This document shows, one piece after another, positions 1 to 8,108 of a stretch of DNA of 64,000 nucleotides. Positions within the stretch are counted from its first letter, which is position 1. Every line of letters begins with the position of its first letter. Below the pieces are notes generated by a model. That model saw nothing but the letters and a program-made list of their open reading frames with translations, did not search any database and was not told the DNA's origin. A program made the translations under genes and the position numbers. Origin of the DNA: Sporosarcina sp. P33 (GTDB lineage: Bacteria; Bacillota; Bacilli; Bacillales_A; Planococcaceae); contig NZ_CP015027.1 of NCBI RefSeq assembly GCF_002077155.1, positions 866,501 to 930,500 of the forward strand, written 5' to 3'.

Positions 1-1
1 T

Positions 2-727
2 TATATCGGGCTTGGACTAGAAGGTTTTGTGGAAAATGCGAAAAAATCGATGCAAGGCGAACATGTAAAAATGATTGCGACTGCAGAATCAATTCCTGAA
101 GAAATGCTTCTTGAAGACGATGAAGAGGATTCAGACAATGATGAAGATAGTAGCGACGAACACGATGCTGAGTTTGATGAACACGAGGACCACGGAGCTT
201 ATGATCCTCACGTATGGATTTCTCCGGTACTAAGTGTCGAACTAGCTTCGTCGATAAAAAATTCTCTTATTGAAGCAGCACCCAATAAGAAAGCCGATTT
301 TGAAAAAAACTTTGAATCATTACGTACTGACTTAATGGCACTTGATAATAAATTTAAAGAGATGGCATTAAATAGCACAACAAAGACGTTTTTCGTTTCA
401 CATGCTGCTTTCGGCTATATCGCAAAAACGTATGGACTTGAGCAAGTAGCAATTGCAGGTTTGAACTCACAAAGTGAGCCCTCACAAAAACAATTAGCAT
501 CTATAGTGAAATCTGCGAAGGAACAGGAAGTGAAATACGTATTTTTCGAACAAAACGTATCATCAAAACTTACCGATATTGTCAGGAAGGAAGTCGGTGC
601 GGAATCGCTTACGCTCCACAACCTTGGAGTACTAACTGCCGAAGACATCAAAAACAAAGAAGACTATTTCTCCTTAATGGAGCGTAACATTAATACACTA
701 AAAAAAGCATTAGATGGAAAAAAATAA
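2..727 (+). CDS. Zinc ABC transporter substrate-binding lipoprotein, C-terminal part (ZnuA/AdcA family), cut by window edge
   Basis: The reading frame is open from base 2, so the gene starts before the window. The visible 241 residues match the second half of a cluster A-I metal-binding protein: an acidic, His-containing loop (Asp/Glu/His-rich, about residues 32-60), then DPHVWISP, which supplies a metal-ligand histidine, then FFVSHAAFGYIA with the next ligand histidine, and the QSEPS motif typical of ZnuA/AdcA proteins. Such proteins bring Zn(II) (sometimes Mn) to an ABC importer at the outer face of the membrane. The acidic His loop is a known zinc-family feature. Transport partners would be to the left or elsewhere. 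Family is clear; the exact metal is inferred. Confidence 0.88.
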   Translation, partial: YIGLGLEGFVENAKKSMQGEHVKMIATAESIPEEMLLEDDEEDSDNDEDSSDEHDAEFDEHEDHGAYDPHVWISPVLSVELASSIKNSLIEAAPNKKADFEKNFESLRTDLMALDNKFKEMALNSTTKTFFVSHAAFGYIAKTYGLEQVAIAGLNSQSEPSQKQLASIVKSAKEQEVKYVFFEQNVSSKLTDIVRKEVGAESLTLHNLGVLTAEDIKNKEDYFSLMERNINTLKKALDGKK

Positions 728-958
728 AAGAATCTAAAAAGGGAATGTTCTTTCAAAGTTTGTTGCTTATGAAATGCAATCGTAAACAACTTAAACGTTG
801 ATTTTGACTCTCTGCTATTTGTCCAGTTAATATACTTACCAATAATCGCCACAACTTTGTCTTATTTTCTCCATAGATAATGGATTTTTAATGTATATCA
901 TTATATATAAGAGGGATACAAGGGAATACATCCCCGAAAATTAATGGAGGTGAATGTT

Positions 959-1348
959 TTGAAAAGATCGTTATTAGGAGCAGTTTTATTAAGCGTTTTG
1001 TTTGTTCTTGCTGCTTGTGGTGGAAAAGACGCAAGTGATGAAACGGGTCAGGTAGATACTACCGGCACTACTGGCGGATCAACCGTTAGTAATGAAATAA
1101 ATATTACGGCAATAAACTTTGAATTTAATCAGGAAGAGTATACTGTTAAGGCTGGAGAAGAGGTTAAAGTAATATTTACAAACGAAGAAGGCATGCACGG
1201 GATTACTATCGCTGGACTTGACGTTGACATTAAAGGCGATGGCGAGGCAACTTTCACACCTACTGAACCAGGTGAATACACCATTTATTGTAATCTTCCC
1301 TGTGGTACTGGACATGCAGATATGAAGTCAACACTTGTTGTTACATGA
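959..1348 (+). CDS. Cupredoxin lipoprotein with CuA-type site (cytochrome c oxidase subunit II-like)
   Basis: A 129-residue exported protein. The start is taken as TTG at 959 because ATGGAGGTGA just upstream is the ribosome site. The N-terminus is a lipoprotein signal (MKRSLLGAVLL... LAAC, lipobox cysteine about residue 20), then a Gly/Thr-rich linker and one cupredoxin domain. The motif CNLPCGTGHADM fits the CuA pattern C-x3-C-G-x2-H-x2-M of oxidase subunit II, and an upstream His (GMHGI) could be the remaining ligand. It therefore probably binds copper, possibly binuclear CuA, at the membrane surface. It converges on a multicopper oxidase gene and sits beside copA/copZ. It could be an electron carrier or a copper store; the sequence does not decide between these. 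Confidence 0.8.
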   Translation: MKRSLLGAVLLSVLFVLAACGGKDASDETGQVDTTGTTGGSTVSNEINITAINFEFNQEEYTVKAGEEVKVIFTNEEGMHGITIAGLDVDIKGDGEATFTPTEPGEYTIYCNLPCGTGHADMKSTLVVT

Positions 1349-1402
1349 TTATTATTCACATTTCACAAGCTACATTAATATCATTATTTGAAAATACCCT
1401 AA

Positions 1403-1437
1403 AAATAGCCAGTGCATACTCATTGCACTGGCTATTT
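1403..1437. terminator. Bidirectional intrinsic terminator
   Basis: A perfect 14-bp stem (AAATAGCCAGTGCA and its complement) with a 7-nt loop lies between the convergent cupredoxin and multicopper oxidase genes. The A/T-rich stem base gives T-tracts in both directions. Confidence 0.85.
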
Positions 1438-1487
1438 CTATATTCTTTTTTCTGTGTTGGTTTTTATCGGGTTCCGGGCTTATAGGT

Positions 1488-3029
1488 TTACTCCACCTTT
1501 ATCTGAGCCATCATCCCATTGTCTTCGTGTTCAAGTATATGGCAGTGGATCATATACACGCCCTTATCCTTAAACTTTATAGCAATTTTCACTCTCTCTT
1601 CCGGTTTTACGGAGATACTGTCCTTCCAGCCCTGTTCATTTTCCGGTGGCGCTTCCCCATTTCTTGAGATTATTTTAAATTGGGTTCCATGGATATGGAC
1701 TGGATGAATCATTCCTCCCATAGCGTCCGGTTTATTGTAAATTTCCCACACTTCGGTAACCCCTTGCTTTTGTGTGAAATCAATTCTTTCTGCATTAAAT
1801 TTCTTTCCGTTAATCGTTACTTTGTCCATCATTCCAAAAAACTCCACCTTCTTTGTAACCGGTAAGTTCATCTCTTCTTCTGTTATTGAGAAATTATTCA
1901 TCTCCCCCGGAAGGCTGCTGTCCTCTCCACTTTGATCAGAAACCTCAAATGGCAAAAGGATTGATTCATCTTCATTTATTAACGCTAAGCCTTTTTCAGT
2001 ATTAAGCTTTGAAAAATCAACAATTATTTCTGCCCGTTCGGATGGTGTCAATGAAAGTTCTTTCAGTGTCACCGGTTCATTCAGGAAACCTCCATCCGTT
2101 GCAACTTGCACAAAGGTATCCCCTGTATTCAATTTAAATGTATAATTCCTTGCATTGGATCCATTTAATAGACGAAGACGAACCTTTTCTTTCTTTACAG
2201 TCAATTTCGGATTCAACGTCCCATTGATCAATAACGTATCGCCGATTGTTCCGTCTTCATTCATTGCCGCACTATAAGTCAATTGCTTTTTATCATCAAA
2301 TGTTTTATCTTGGAAAATCAAGGGAAAGTCATTCTCCCCATACTCATTTGGTAATCCAAGACTCTTTGAATTGTCATCTTCGATATAAATCAATCCTGCA
2401 AGTCCATTGTATACCTGTTCAGCAGTGTTTCCTTTAGGATGGGGATGAAACCATAATGTCGATGCCTCTTGTGTTACTTTGAATTCGATCGGCTGTTCTT
2501 CTTCCGGCTTTATAACCGTATGTGGTCCGCCATCTACCTTCCCCGGTACCTCCAGCCCATGCCAATGAAAAGTTGTCACCTCATCCAGCTCATTCATCAA
2601 TCTAATTTTCACCGTATCACCTTTGCTAAGACGAAGCACCGGACCTAAAAACGTTCCGTTGTATCCATACGTTTTCGTTTTAATACCATCGAATATTTCA
2701 GTCTCCCCTTTTTGAGCTCGAACAGTGTATACAACTTCATTTTCATTATCGCTTTCAAGCACAGGAGGCAATTTTAATTCATTCTTCCCTGTTGAATCGT
2801 TTAAACTCACCACCTTGTCGTGGCTCATATGCCCCTCCATCGTTTCCATATCCATCTTGGAATGATCCATTCCTTCCATTGAATTAGATCCCCCATTATT
2901 CATATCCATATTTTCATTTTCTTCATTGGTGTTATTATTGGGGGCTTTATTATTTTCCATATTTCCAGCGCAAGCCGATACAAGTAGAGCCATCATTAAC
3001 ACTCCAAATAGTGGTACTCGGTTTTTCAT
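1488..3029 (-). CDS. Multicopper oxidase lipoprotein
   Basis: 513 residues with a lipoprotein signal (LLVSACAGN), a Met/Asn/His-rich linker (NMDMNNGG..., MEGMDHSKMDMETMEGHM) and three cupredoxin domains. All four copper motifs are visible: FHWHG, WFHPHP, HPVHIHG and the C-terminal HCHILEHEDNGMM, which joins the type 1 and trinuclear sites. This family oxidises Cu(I) or other small substrates and reduces oxygen to water. The Met-rich linker and the neighbouring copA/copZ/csoR favour a role as an extracytoplasmic cuprous oxidase in copper resistance, as for CueO/CopA-type enzymes; a laccase role is possible. The ATG has a GGAGGG site 5-6 nt upstream. It ends close to the shared terminator at 1403-1437. 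Confidence 0.92.
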   Translation of the reverse strand: MKNRVPLFGVLMMALLVSACAGNMENNKAPNNNTNEENENMDMNNGGSNSMEGMDHSKMDMETMEGHMSHDKVVSLNDSTGKNELKLPPVLESDNENEVVYTVRAQKGETEIFDGIKTKTYGYNGTFLGPVLRLSKGDTVKIRLMNELDEVTTFHWHGLEVPGKVDGGPHTVIKPEEEQPIEFKVTQEASTLWFHPHPKGNTAEQVYNGLAGLIYIEDDNSKSLGLPNEYGENDFPLIFQDKTFDDKKQLTYSAAMNEDGTIGDTLLINGTLNPKLTVKKEKVRLRLLNGSNARNYTFKLNTGDTFVQVATDGGFLNEPVTLKELSLTPSERAEIIVDFSKLNTEKGLALINEDESILLPFEVSDQSGEDSSLPGEMNNFSITEEEMNLPVTKKVEFFGMMDKVTINGKKFNAERIDFTQKQGVTEVWEIYNKPDAMGGMIHPVHIHGTQFKIISRNGEAPPENEQGWKDSISVKPEERVKIAIKFKDKGVYMIHCHILEHEDNGMMAQIKVE

Positions 3030-3157
3030 TGCTTCCCTCCTGTGTTGTCATGCATATACGTTAATGTCTCCGTTTTATAAAAGACGATTCGTTCCAATTT
3101 CAGGGACTATTAATCAATGCATTATCGTGTAATTACCAAAAAAACTTCAACATTAAA

Positions 3158-3193
3158 ATGGCTATTCCTCCGCTCGAACGAAGAAATAGCCAT
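3158..3193 (-). terminator. Intrinsic terminator-like hairpin after copA
   Basis: An inverted repeat (ATGGCTATT/AATAGCCAT) lies about 70 nt past the copA stop, before the multicopper oxidase promoter region. The stem is only 9 bp and the T-tract is weak. Confidence 0.5.
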
Positions 3194-3262
3194 AGTTTAT
3201 TATTTCGGTTGTATTACAAATCACTCTAACTCATGAAGGTGTTGGAATGGTTCATTTTGTTG

Positions 3263-5680
3263 TTAATTTTTGATATTCACTTTCTGAAGACGCAATGCAT
3301 TTAACACCACGGACACAGAGCTGAAGGCCATCGCTGCACCAGCTACCCATGGCGCTAACAAGCCAATTGCCGCAATCGGTATCCCGATCGTATTGTAAAT
3401 AAATGCGAAGAATAAATTTTCTTTGATATTCCGCATTGTTTTTCGGCTCATGATAATCGCATCCGCAACACTATTTAAATCTCCCCGCATCAACGTGATA
3501 TCAGCTGCTTCTATAGCGATGTCCGTTCCGGTTCCGACTGCCATTCCAACGTTTGCCATTGCAAGTGCTGGCGCGTCATTGATACCGTCCCCGACCATCG
3601 CTATCTTCTTGCCTTGTTCCTGAAGCTTTTTAACCTCTTCACTTTTCTGTTCTGGCAACACTTCCGCAATGACGTGGGACAGACCTACTTGACGGGCAAT
3701 AGCCTCTGCGGTACGTTGGTTGTCACCCGTAAGCATGATGACTTCTAGACCTAGCTCCTGCATTCGGGCAATCGCTTCTTTTGATGTCTCTTTCACTGTA
3801 TCCGCGACAGCAACAACACCCGCAAGTTCGTGATCCACTGCAATGAGCATCGCTGTTTTCCCTTCGCTTTCCAGTTGTTCCATTGATGCTTCCGAATCCA
3901 AGATTACGATGTTATGCTCATGCATCAATTTTCTCGTTCCAACTAACACTTCTCTGCCACTTACTACAGCCCGAATTCCATAGCCCGGTAAAGCTTCAAA
4001 ATCAGTTGCTTCAAGAAGTTCAATATTTTTTTCTTTCACACCACTTACAATTGCCTGTGCCAATGGATGCTCCGATTGATTTTCAGCTGTTGCAATCAGT
4101 TGAAGGACTTCCTCTTCGTTAAAGCCGTCAGCCACCGAAATATCTGTCAAAGCAGGTTCACCTTTTGTGACGGTTCCCGTTTTATCCAAGACTACTGTAT
4201 CGATGGATTGAGTGTTTTCCAAGTGTTCGCCACCTTTAAAGAGCAGCCCCATTTCAGCAGCCCTACCTGAACCTGCCATAATCGACGTCGGTGTTGCTAA
4301 ACCAAGTGCACAAGGGCAAGCGATGACCAAAATCGAGATAGTCGGAATCAAAGCCGAACGGAAATCACCCGGTGTTACTGCAAAATACCAAATAAAGAAC
4401 GTGGCAATCGCAATAACGACAACTATCGGTACAAACACACCGGAAATCTTATCCGCTAAACGTTGGATTTCCGCCTTGGATCCTTGTGCTTCCTCAACCA
4501 CTTTTACGATCTGTGCTAAAGCTGTATCTTTCCCTACTTTTGTTGCTTTTATTTGCAACGAACCATTCTTATTAATCGTTGCACCAATTACAACATCGCC
4601 CGTAACTTTATCAATCGGTATACTTTCGCCCGTTATCATCGATTCATCAATCGCAGATCGGCCTTCAATGATTTCCCCATCCACCGGAATCTTTTCACCC
4701 GGTTTGACTAGGATAATATCTCCTGCCACTACATCTTCAATCGGGATTTCTTGTTCGGTGTTATTTCTCAAGACTCGGGCTGTTTTAGCTTGCAAGCCAA
4801 GTAGCTTTTGAATAGCCTGACTCGTTTTTCCTTTTGCACGAACCTCAAATAACTTACCAAGTACAATTAATGTGATAATGACAGCAGATGCTTCAAAATA
4901 GAGCTCTGGCATTCCAGTGCTGCCTGCCGCCATCCATTCTAACGTAAGATAGAGGCTGTAAAAGTATGCCGCGCTCGTACCAAGTGCAACCAATACGTCC
5001 ATGTTGGCACTTTTATTCCGTAAAGCATTGAAAGCACCTTTATAAAATTGGGCACCTACAATAAATTGAACCGGCGTAGCAAGCGCAAGCTGCATCCATG
5101 GATTCATTAGAACATTGGGCAAATAAATAAATGAAAGAAATTCAAAATGAGCTACCATTGTCCATAATAAAGGAGCCGTCAGAATCAGCGAAATAATAAA
5201 CTTCCTCTGCTGCTTCTTGATTTCTTGCTCTTTATGATCCATCTTATTTTGCCCATCTTGCTTCGGAATCAATTCATAGCCCAATTTTTTAACAGCAGTA
5301 ATCATGTCAGAAGTTTGAACCTGTTTACTGTCATATTCAACTGCAATTGTTTCTAGCGCGAAGTTGACGTTGGCATTAGCTACCCCATCCATCTTACTGA
5401 TTCTTTTTTCAATCTTTGTCGCACAAGCTGCGCAAGTCATCCCCGAAATATCAAAAGAGACTTTTTCTTGAACGACACTATAGCCGAGCTTTTCAACCCT
5501 TTCCTTAAACTCATTGACATTCGTTTTGTCTGGGTCATAGACGATTGTCGAACGTTCCAATGCAAAGTTCACATTTGCTCGTTCAACGCCCTCTATTTTG
5601 GAAAGCCCTTTTTCAATCCGGTTGGCGCATGCTGCACAGGTCATTCCATTAATTTGTAACGTTTTCTCTTGAGTTGCCAT
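3263..5680 (-). CDS. copA: Copper-exporting P1B-type ATPase
   Basis: 805 residues. Two N-terminal heavy-metal domains carry GMTCAAC (Cys pairs about residues 15/18 and 83/86). They are followed by eight predicted membrane helices with the Cu(I) channel motif CPCALG (about residue 455), the phosphorylation motif DKTGT (about 497), and the nucleotide and hinge motifs TGDN and GDGIND. This is the complete architecture of a bacterial Cu(I) exporter using ATP. The start ATG has GGAGGG upstream. An ATAC...GGTAT palindrome at 5695-5711, directly upstream, is a candidate CsoR operator. copZ and csoR follow upstream on the same strand, as in other Bacillales copper operons, though a terminator separates copZ from copA here. 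Confidence 0.97.
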   Translation of the reverse strand: MATQEKTLQINGMTCAACANRIEKGLSKIEGVERANVNFALERSTIVYDPDKTNVNEFKERVEKLGYSVVQEKVSFDISGMTCAACATKIEKRISKMDGVANANVNFALETIAVEYDSKQVQTSDMITAVKKLGYELIPKQDGQNKMDHKEQEIKKQQRKFIISLILTAPLLWTMVAHFEFLSFIYLPNVLMNPWMQLALATPVQFIVGAQFYKGAFNALRNKSANMDVLVALGTSAAYFYSLYLTLEWMAAGSTGMPELYFEASAVIITLIVLGKLFEVRAKGKTSQAIQKLLGLQAKTARVLRNNTEQEIPIEDVVAGDIILVKPGEKIPVDGEIIEGRSAIDESMITGESIPIDKVTGDVVIGATINKNGSLQIKATKVGKDTALAQIVKVVEEAQGSKAEIQRLADKISGVFVPIVVVIAIATFFIWYFAVTPGDFRSALIPTISILVIACPCALGLATPTSIMAGSGRAAEMGLLFKGGEHLENTQSIDTVVLDKTGTVTKGEPALTDISVADGFNEEEVLQLIATAENQSEHPLAQAIVSGVKEKNIELLEATDFEALPGYGIRAVVSGREVLVGTRKLMHEHNIVILDSEASMEQLESEGKTAMLIAVDHELAGVVAVADTVKETSKEAIARMQELGLEVIMLTGDNQRTAEAIARQVGLSHVIAEVLPEQKSEEVKKLQEQGKKIAMVGDGINDAPALAMANVGMAVGTGTDIAIEAADITLMRGDLNSVADAIIMSRKTMRNIKENLFFAFIYNTIGIPIAAIGLLAPWVAGAAMAFSSVSVVLNALRLQKVNIKN

Positions 5681-5694
5681 CCAGCATCCCTCCT

Positions 5695-5711
5695 ATACGT
5701 AGTGGGGGTAT
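5695..5711. promoter_or_regulatory. Candidate CsoR operator upstream of copA
   Basis: ATACGTAGTGGGGGTAT is a 17-bp ATAC...GTAT near-palindrome with a G-rich centre, placed just before the copA ribosome site. CsoR is known to bind such GC-centred pseudo-palindromes at copper promoters; binding here is inferred. Confidence 0.6.
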
Positions 5712-5727
5712 ATTTATTTTAAAAAGA

Positions 5728-5753
5728 AAGATCATACCTGAAGGTACGATCTT
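5728..5753 (-). terminator. Terminator after copZ
   Basis: An 11-bp stem (AAGATCGTACC on the minus strand, one mismatch) with a TTCA loop is followed on the minus strand by TTCTTTTT. It lies between copZ and copA and suggests the two have separate promoters. Confidence 0.75.
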
Positions 5754-5832
5754 ATCCGCCGCCTTCTATCTTCATGCGATATGAGCGGAAGATTATTTGT
5801 TGACTAAACCCTCTATCTCATAATATCCGAAA

Positions 5833-6036
5833 TCAGACGATGTCATACCCTTGTTCTTCAATCGTTTCTTTTATCTGATCCAATGTTGTTTTCTGGCTAT
5901 CAAACTCTACGGAAACCTCATTACTGCCAAGATCCACCTTTACGGAGGATACACCTGTAAGATTACCTACGCTTGTTTCGATTGAATTAACGCAATGATT
6001 ACATGACATTCCTTGTACTTTCAATGTGTCTCTCAT
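5833..6036 (-). CDS. copZ: Copper chaperone CopZ
   Basis: A 67-residue single heavy-metal-associated domain with the Cu(I) motif MSCNHC (Cys12 and Cys15) and a betaalphabetabetaalphabeta pattern of normal length. It carries Cu(I) in the cytoplasm and hands it to CopA. An AGGAGGT ribosome site precedes the ATG. A palindrome at 6076-6091 between this gene and csoR is a candidate CsoR operator for its promoter. The first chaperone Cys pair has His between the cysteines (C-N-H-C), a variant also seen in other CopZ proteins. Confidence 0.95.
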   Translation of the reverse strand: MRDTLKVQGMSCNHCVNSIETSVGNLTGVSSVKVDLGSNEVSVEFDSQKTTLDQIKETIEEQGYDIV

Positions 6037-6075
6037 TTTGACGACCTCCTAGTCAGTTATTGCTTTAAATTTACT

Positions 6076-6091
6076 ATACCCCGAATGGTAT
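6076..6091. promoter_or_regulatory. Candidate CsoR operator upstream of copZ
   Basis: A perfect inverted repeat ATACC-N6-GGTAT lies 40 bp upstream of the copZ start, within the region where a promoter is expected. Confidence 0.65.
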
Positions 6092-6127
6092 GTCAAGCGG
6101 TAAGTAAAAAGTTTTTTCTACAGCCCT

Positions 6128-6415
6128 TTATTTCGTCATCGTTTTCATGACGTCCATCAGTTCCTTAATGGCATTTTCACCATTTTGCCCTTTAATCGCG
6201 TTTGCTACACAATGGTGCGTATGATCTTCTAACAAGGCCAAAGATACCTTATTCATCGCTGATTGGATGGCGCTGATTTGATGTAAAATGTCCACACAAT
6301 AGCGGTCATTATCGACCATCTGATGAATCCCTCTCACTTGCCCTTCAATTCGTTTTAACCTGTTAAGGAGCTGCTGTTTATTGGGTTGGACCGTTTTTCT
6401 TATTGATTCCTGCAA
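6128..6415 (-). CDS. csoR: Copper-sensing transcriptional repressor CsoR
   Basis: The chosen TTG start at 6415 lies 5 nt after GGGGGGAG and gives 95 residues, the usual CsoR length; a longer frame reaches 6472 but has no ribosome site there. The all-helical DUF156 protein has NRLKRIEGQVRGIHQMV near its N-terminus and the Cu(I) ligand set C-H-C (RYCVDIL; H-x3-C in HTHHCVANAI). CsoR tetramers bind promoter DNA without copper and release it when Cu(I) binds. Likely targets are the ATAC...GGTAT palindromes found near copZ, copA and copB. It overlaps no gene but follows the rhodanese gene by about 20 nt on the same strand. Confidence 0.95.
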   Translation of the reverse strand: MQESIRKTVQPNKQQLLNRLKRIEGQVRGIHQMVDNDRYCVDILHQISAIQSAMNKVSLALLEDHTHHCVANAIKGQNGENAIKELMDVMKTMTK

Positions 6416-6434
6416 GTCTACTCCCCCCTTGTAA

Positions 6435-6851
6435 TTAAATTTCCAACTCTCCTGTCCATTGAGCAATACCACCCTCGAGATTATAAACTTGCTTGAAGCC
6501 GTTCTCTAACAAGAGATTCCCGCTTTCCATTCCCATACGTCCTGTATGACAAACAAAGATAATTTTCTTATCATTAGGCAGTTCAGTATATCTCGACGGA
6601 ATCTCCTCAAATGGGATATTTATTGAGCTGGGTACTCTACTTTGCGAAAATAATTCCGGTTCCCTTAAATCGACAATAACCATATCTTCTTTACTGTTGA
6701 TCATTTCCATAAGTGTCTCCGTATCAACTATATCTGGATAAGTAATATTTTCTGGAACTCCTTTTGATATTCCATTTAAGGAGGCCACTACCGCAATAAC
6801 AATAGCTACAATCAAACCAGATAATAACAAAAGCCTGTTTTTTATATTCAT
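6435..6851 (-). CDS. Membrane-anchored rhodanese domain protein
   Basis: 138 residues with an N-terminal membrane helix (about residues 7-25) and one rhodanese domain. The active loop CHTGRM (about residue 100) carries the catalytic cysteine, and VDLREPELF and GGIAQW are family landmarks. Rhodaneses move sulfane sulfur between thiols; with a single export signal this one probably works outside the membrane. It stands directly upstream of csoR and is probably cotranscribed. CsoR and the persulfide sensor CstR belong to the same family, so a sulfur role next to a CsoR-type gene is notable, but the C-H-C ligands favour copper sensing. GAGGAG precedes the ATG. Confidence 0.85.
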   Translation of the reverse strand: MNIKNRLLLLSGLIVAIVIAVVASLNGISKGVPENITYPDIVDTETLMEMINSKEDMVIVDLREPELFSQSRVPSSINIPFEEIPSRYTELPNDKKIIFVCHTGRMGMESGNLLLENGFKQVYNLEGGIAQWTGELEI

Positions 6852-6871
6852 TATTCAACGCTCCTCATAGA

Positions 6872-6885
6872 ATACCCCATACCCC
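6872..6885. promoter_or_regulatory. Tandem ATACCCC motif upstream of rhodanese-csoR
   Basis: Two head-to-tail ATACCCC heptamers (GGGGTAT on the coding strand) lie 21 bp upstream of the rhodanese start and resemble half-sites of the copper operators. A regulatory role is inferred. The rest of 6886-7151 shows no gene. Confidence 0.35.
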
Positions 6886-7151
6886 TATAATATCATTATA
6901 AAGTTATATGTTCAAGTAAAATTAATGATCCTGGTCATTCATGACTTTAAAATACCATTGGGTTCCCATGTCTAGTTCGATAAGATGGTAGTGATCGAAA
7001 GCAAAAAAGATTAGAACAGAAAATTATTTAATTTTACTGCGGGTCATCGATTTAAAAATGAAACGAACTGCATATAGGATTAATGGACCTTTCCATCACA
7101 TATTCTCTTGAAGGTTCATAACCTAATAAATATGATAATAAGGAGAGAGAT

Positions 7152-7664
7152 ATGATGACTTTGCCAGCAGTTGACCTTGGAATTATGGCTGAACATCTGA
7201 GCACTCATGAGGGTGTAATTAACAAACTGAAAATGTATGATACCTCGGCTGACAATGCCATTTTAAAGGATTTGATCAGATTGCATATGAATATCCTGAG
7301 AAACCATGTAACTGCCATGCTAGGTCTTATAAACCCAGACCAAGACGAAGAAATTCATTTGCCCGAAATGGAAAAATTCCATTTTGATATGGGAACGGTG
7401 ATCCTTTCCGATTTTGAAAAGGATATAACCCTGGAATGCAAAGCAACGGCCAAATTGATGGGTAGCGATAACTTTAACTAGGCATTAATGATGAAAGATG
7501 CAAATGTCAAAAATGTTCATTTGCAAATGGCATACCAAGATATTACTATGCAAATGTTGTATGACCATTTACTACAAACAATGAATTTAGAATTTATCCC
7601 GAGAGTAAGCAAGGAAGTTCAGCGCCTAACCTTTCGAGAATATTACCATGTTTCAAATGAGTGA
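7152..7664 (+). pseudogene. CotF-like spore coat protein gene interrupted by an in-frame amber codon
   Basis: The first open part (7152-7481, 109 residues) starts at ATG after AGGAGAGAG and looks like the helical N-terminal half of a CotF/YhcQ-type coat protein (AVDLGIMAEHLSTHEGVINKL...). It ends at TAG (7479-7481), but the same frame continues without a gap for 60 more codons to TGA at 7662-7664 and contains the family's C-terminal pattern (MMKDANVKNVHLQMAYQ). The full frame would give about 170 residues, a normal size. This is best read as a recent nonsense mutation. A sequencing error or readthrough cannot be excluded. No other sporulation gene lies nearby. Confidence 0.65.
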
Positions 7665-7686
7665 GGATTAAGACGGAGAGGGAACG

Positions 7687-7839
7687 TTGAAAATAGAAGA
7701 GAATTCATACCATTTTTATCATTACTTTCATATAACAAAATCTGATACTACTGGAGGGGGTCAAGTAGAGGCTTCCAGTTTTATTGATTTATGCTTAAGT
7801 TCCAGACAAGAAAAGGTAATTGCAGATAATACCAATTGA
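7687..7839 (+). CDS. Possible small protein, 50 residues, unknown
   Basis: A TTG-initiated frame follows GGAGAGG by 4 nt and encodes a polar peptide (KIEENSYHFYHYFHITKS...). No family is recognised. It lies between a pseudogene and a terminator hairpin at 7914-7953 and may be part of the same decayed transcript. Coding status is doubtful. I see nothing else between 7840 and 8108 apart from that hairpin. Confidence 0.2.
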   Translation: MKIEENSYHFYHYFHITKSDTTGGGQVEASSFIDLCLSSRQEKVIADNTN

Positions 7840-7913
7840 CACGGAGTTCCACAACCAAGGGCAGTATACTTCCGTATGTGCATTTGGCGAAAAATATTAG
7901 AACCAAAAATTAA

Positions 7914-7953
7914 AACGAAAGCGATTGGGAAAGGTTATCCAATCACTTTCGTT
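7914..7953 (+). terminator. Intrinsic terminator
   Basis: A 15-bp stem (AACGAAAGCGATTGG, one G-T pair) with a loop of about 10 nt is followed by GTTTTAT. It would end transcription from the coat-protein locus. Confidence 0.65.
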
Positions 7954-8108
7954 GTTTTATGGGCATCTTTTCCCCTGCTTTAATGTAGAATGACTTATAT
8001 TCCGCGCCAATAATTTTCCCGATTAAGATCGATTCAGAAATTGAATAATTTAAATGGCATATTCCCTATTTTGCTTATATGGACGGCCATTATAATGAAG
8101 TAAGAAAT

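Noticed and set aside
4212..4811. 199-codon plus-strand frame inside copA
   Set aside because: Antisense shadow of a conserved ATPase; no ribosome site.
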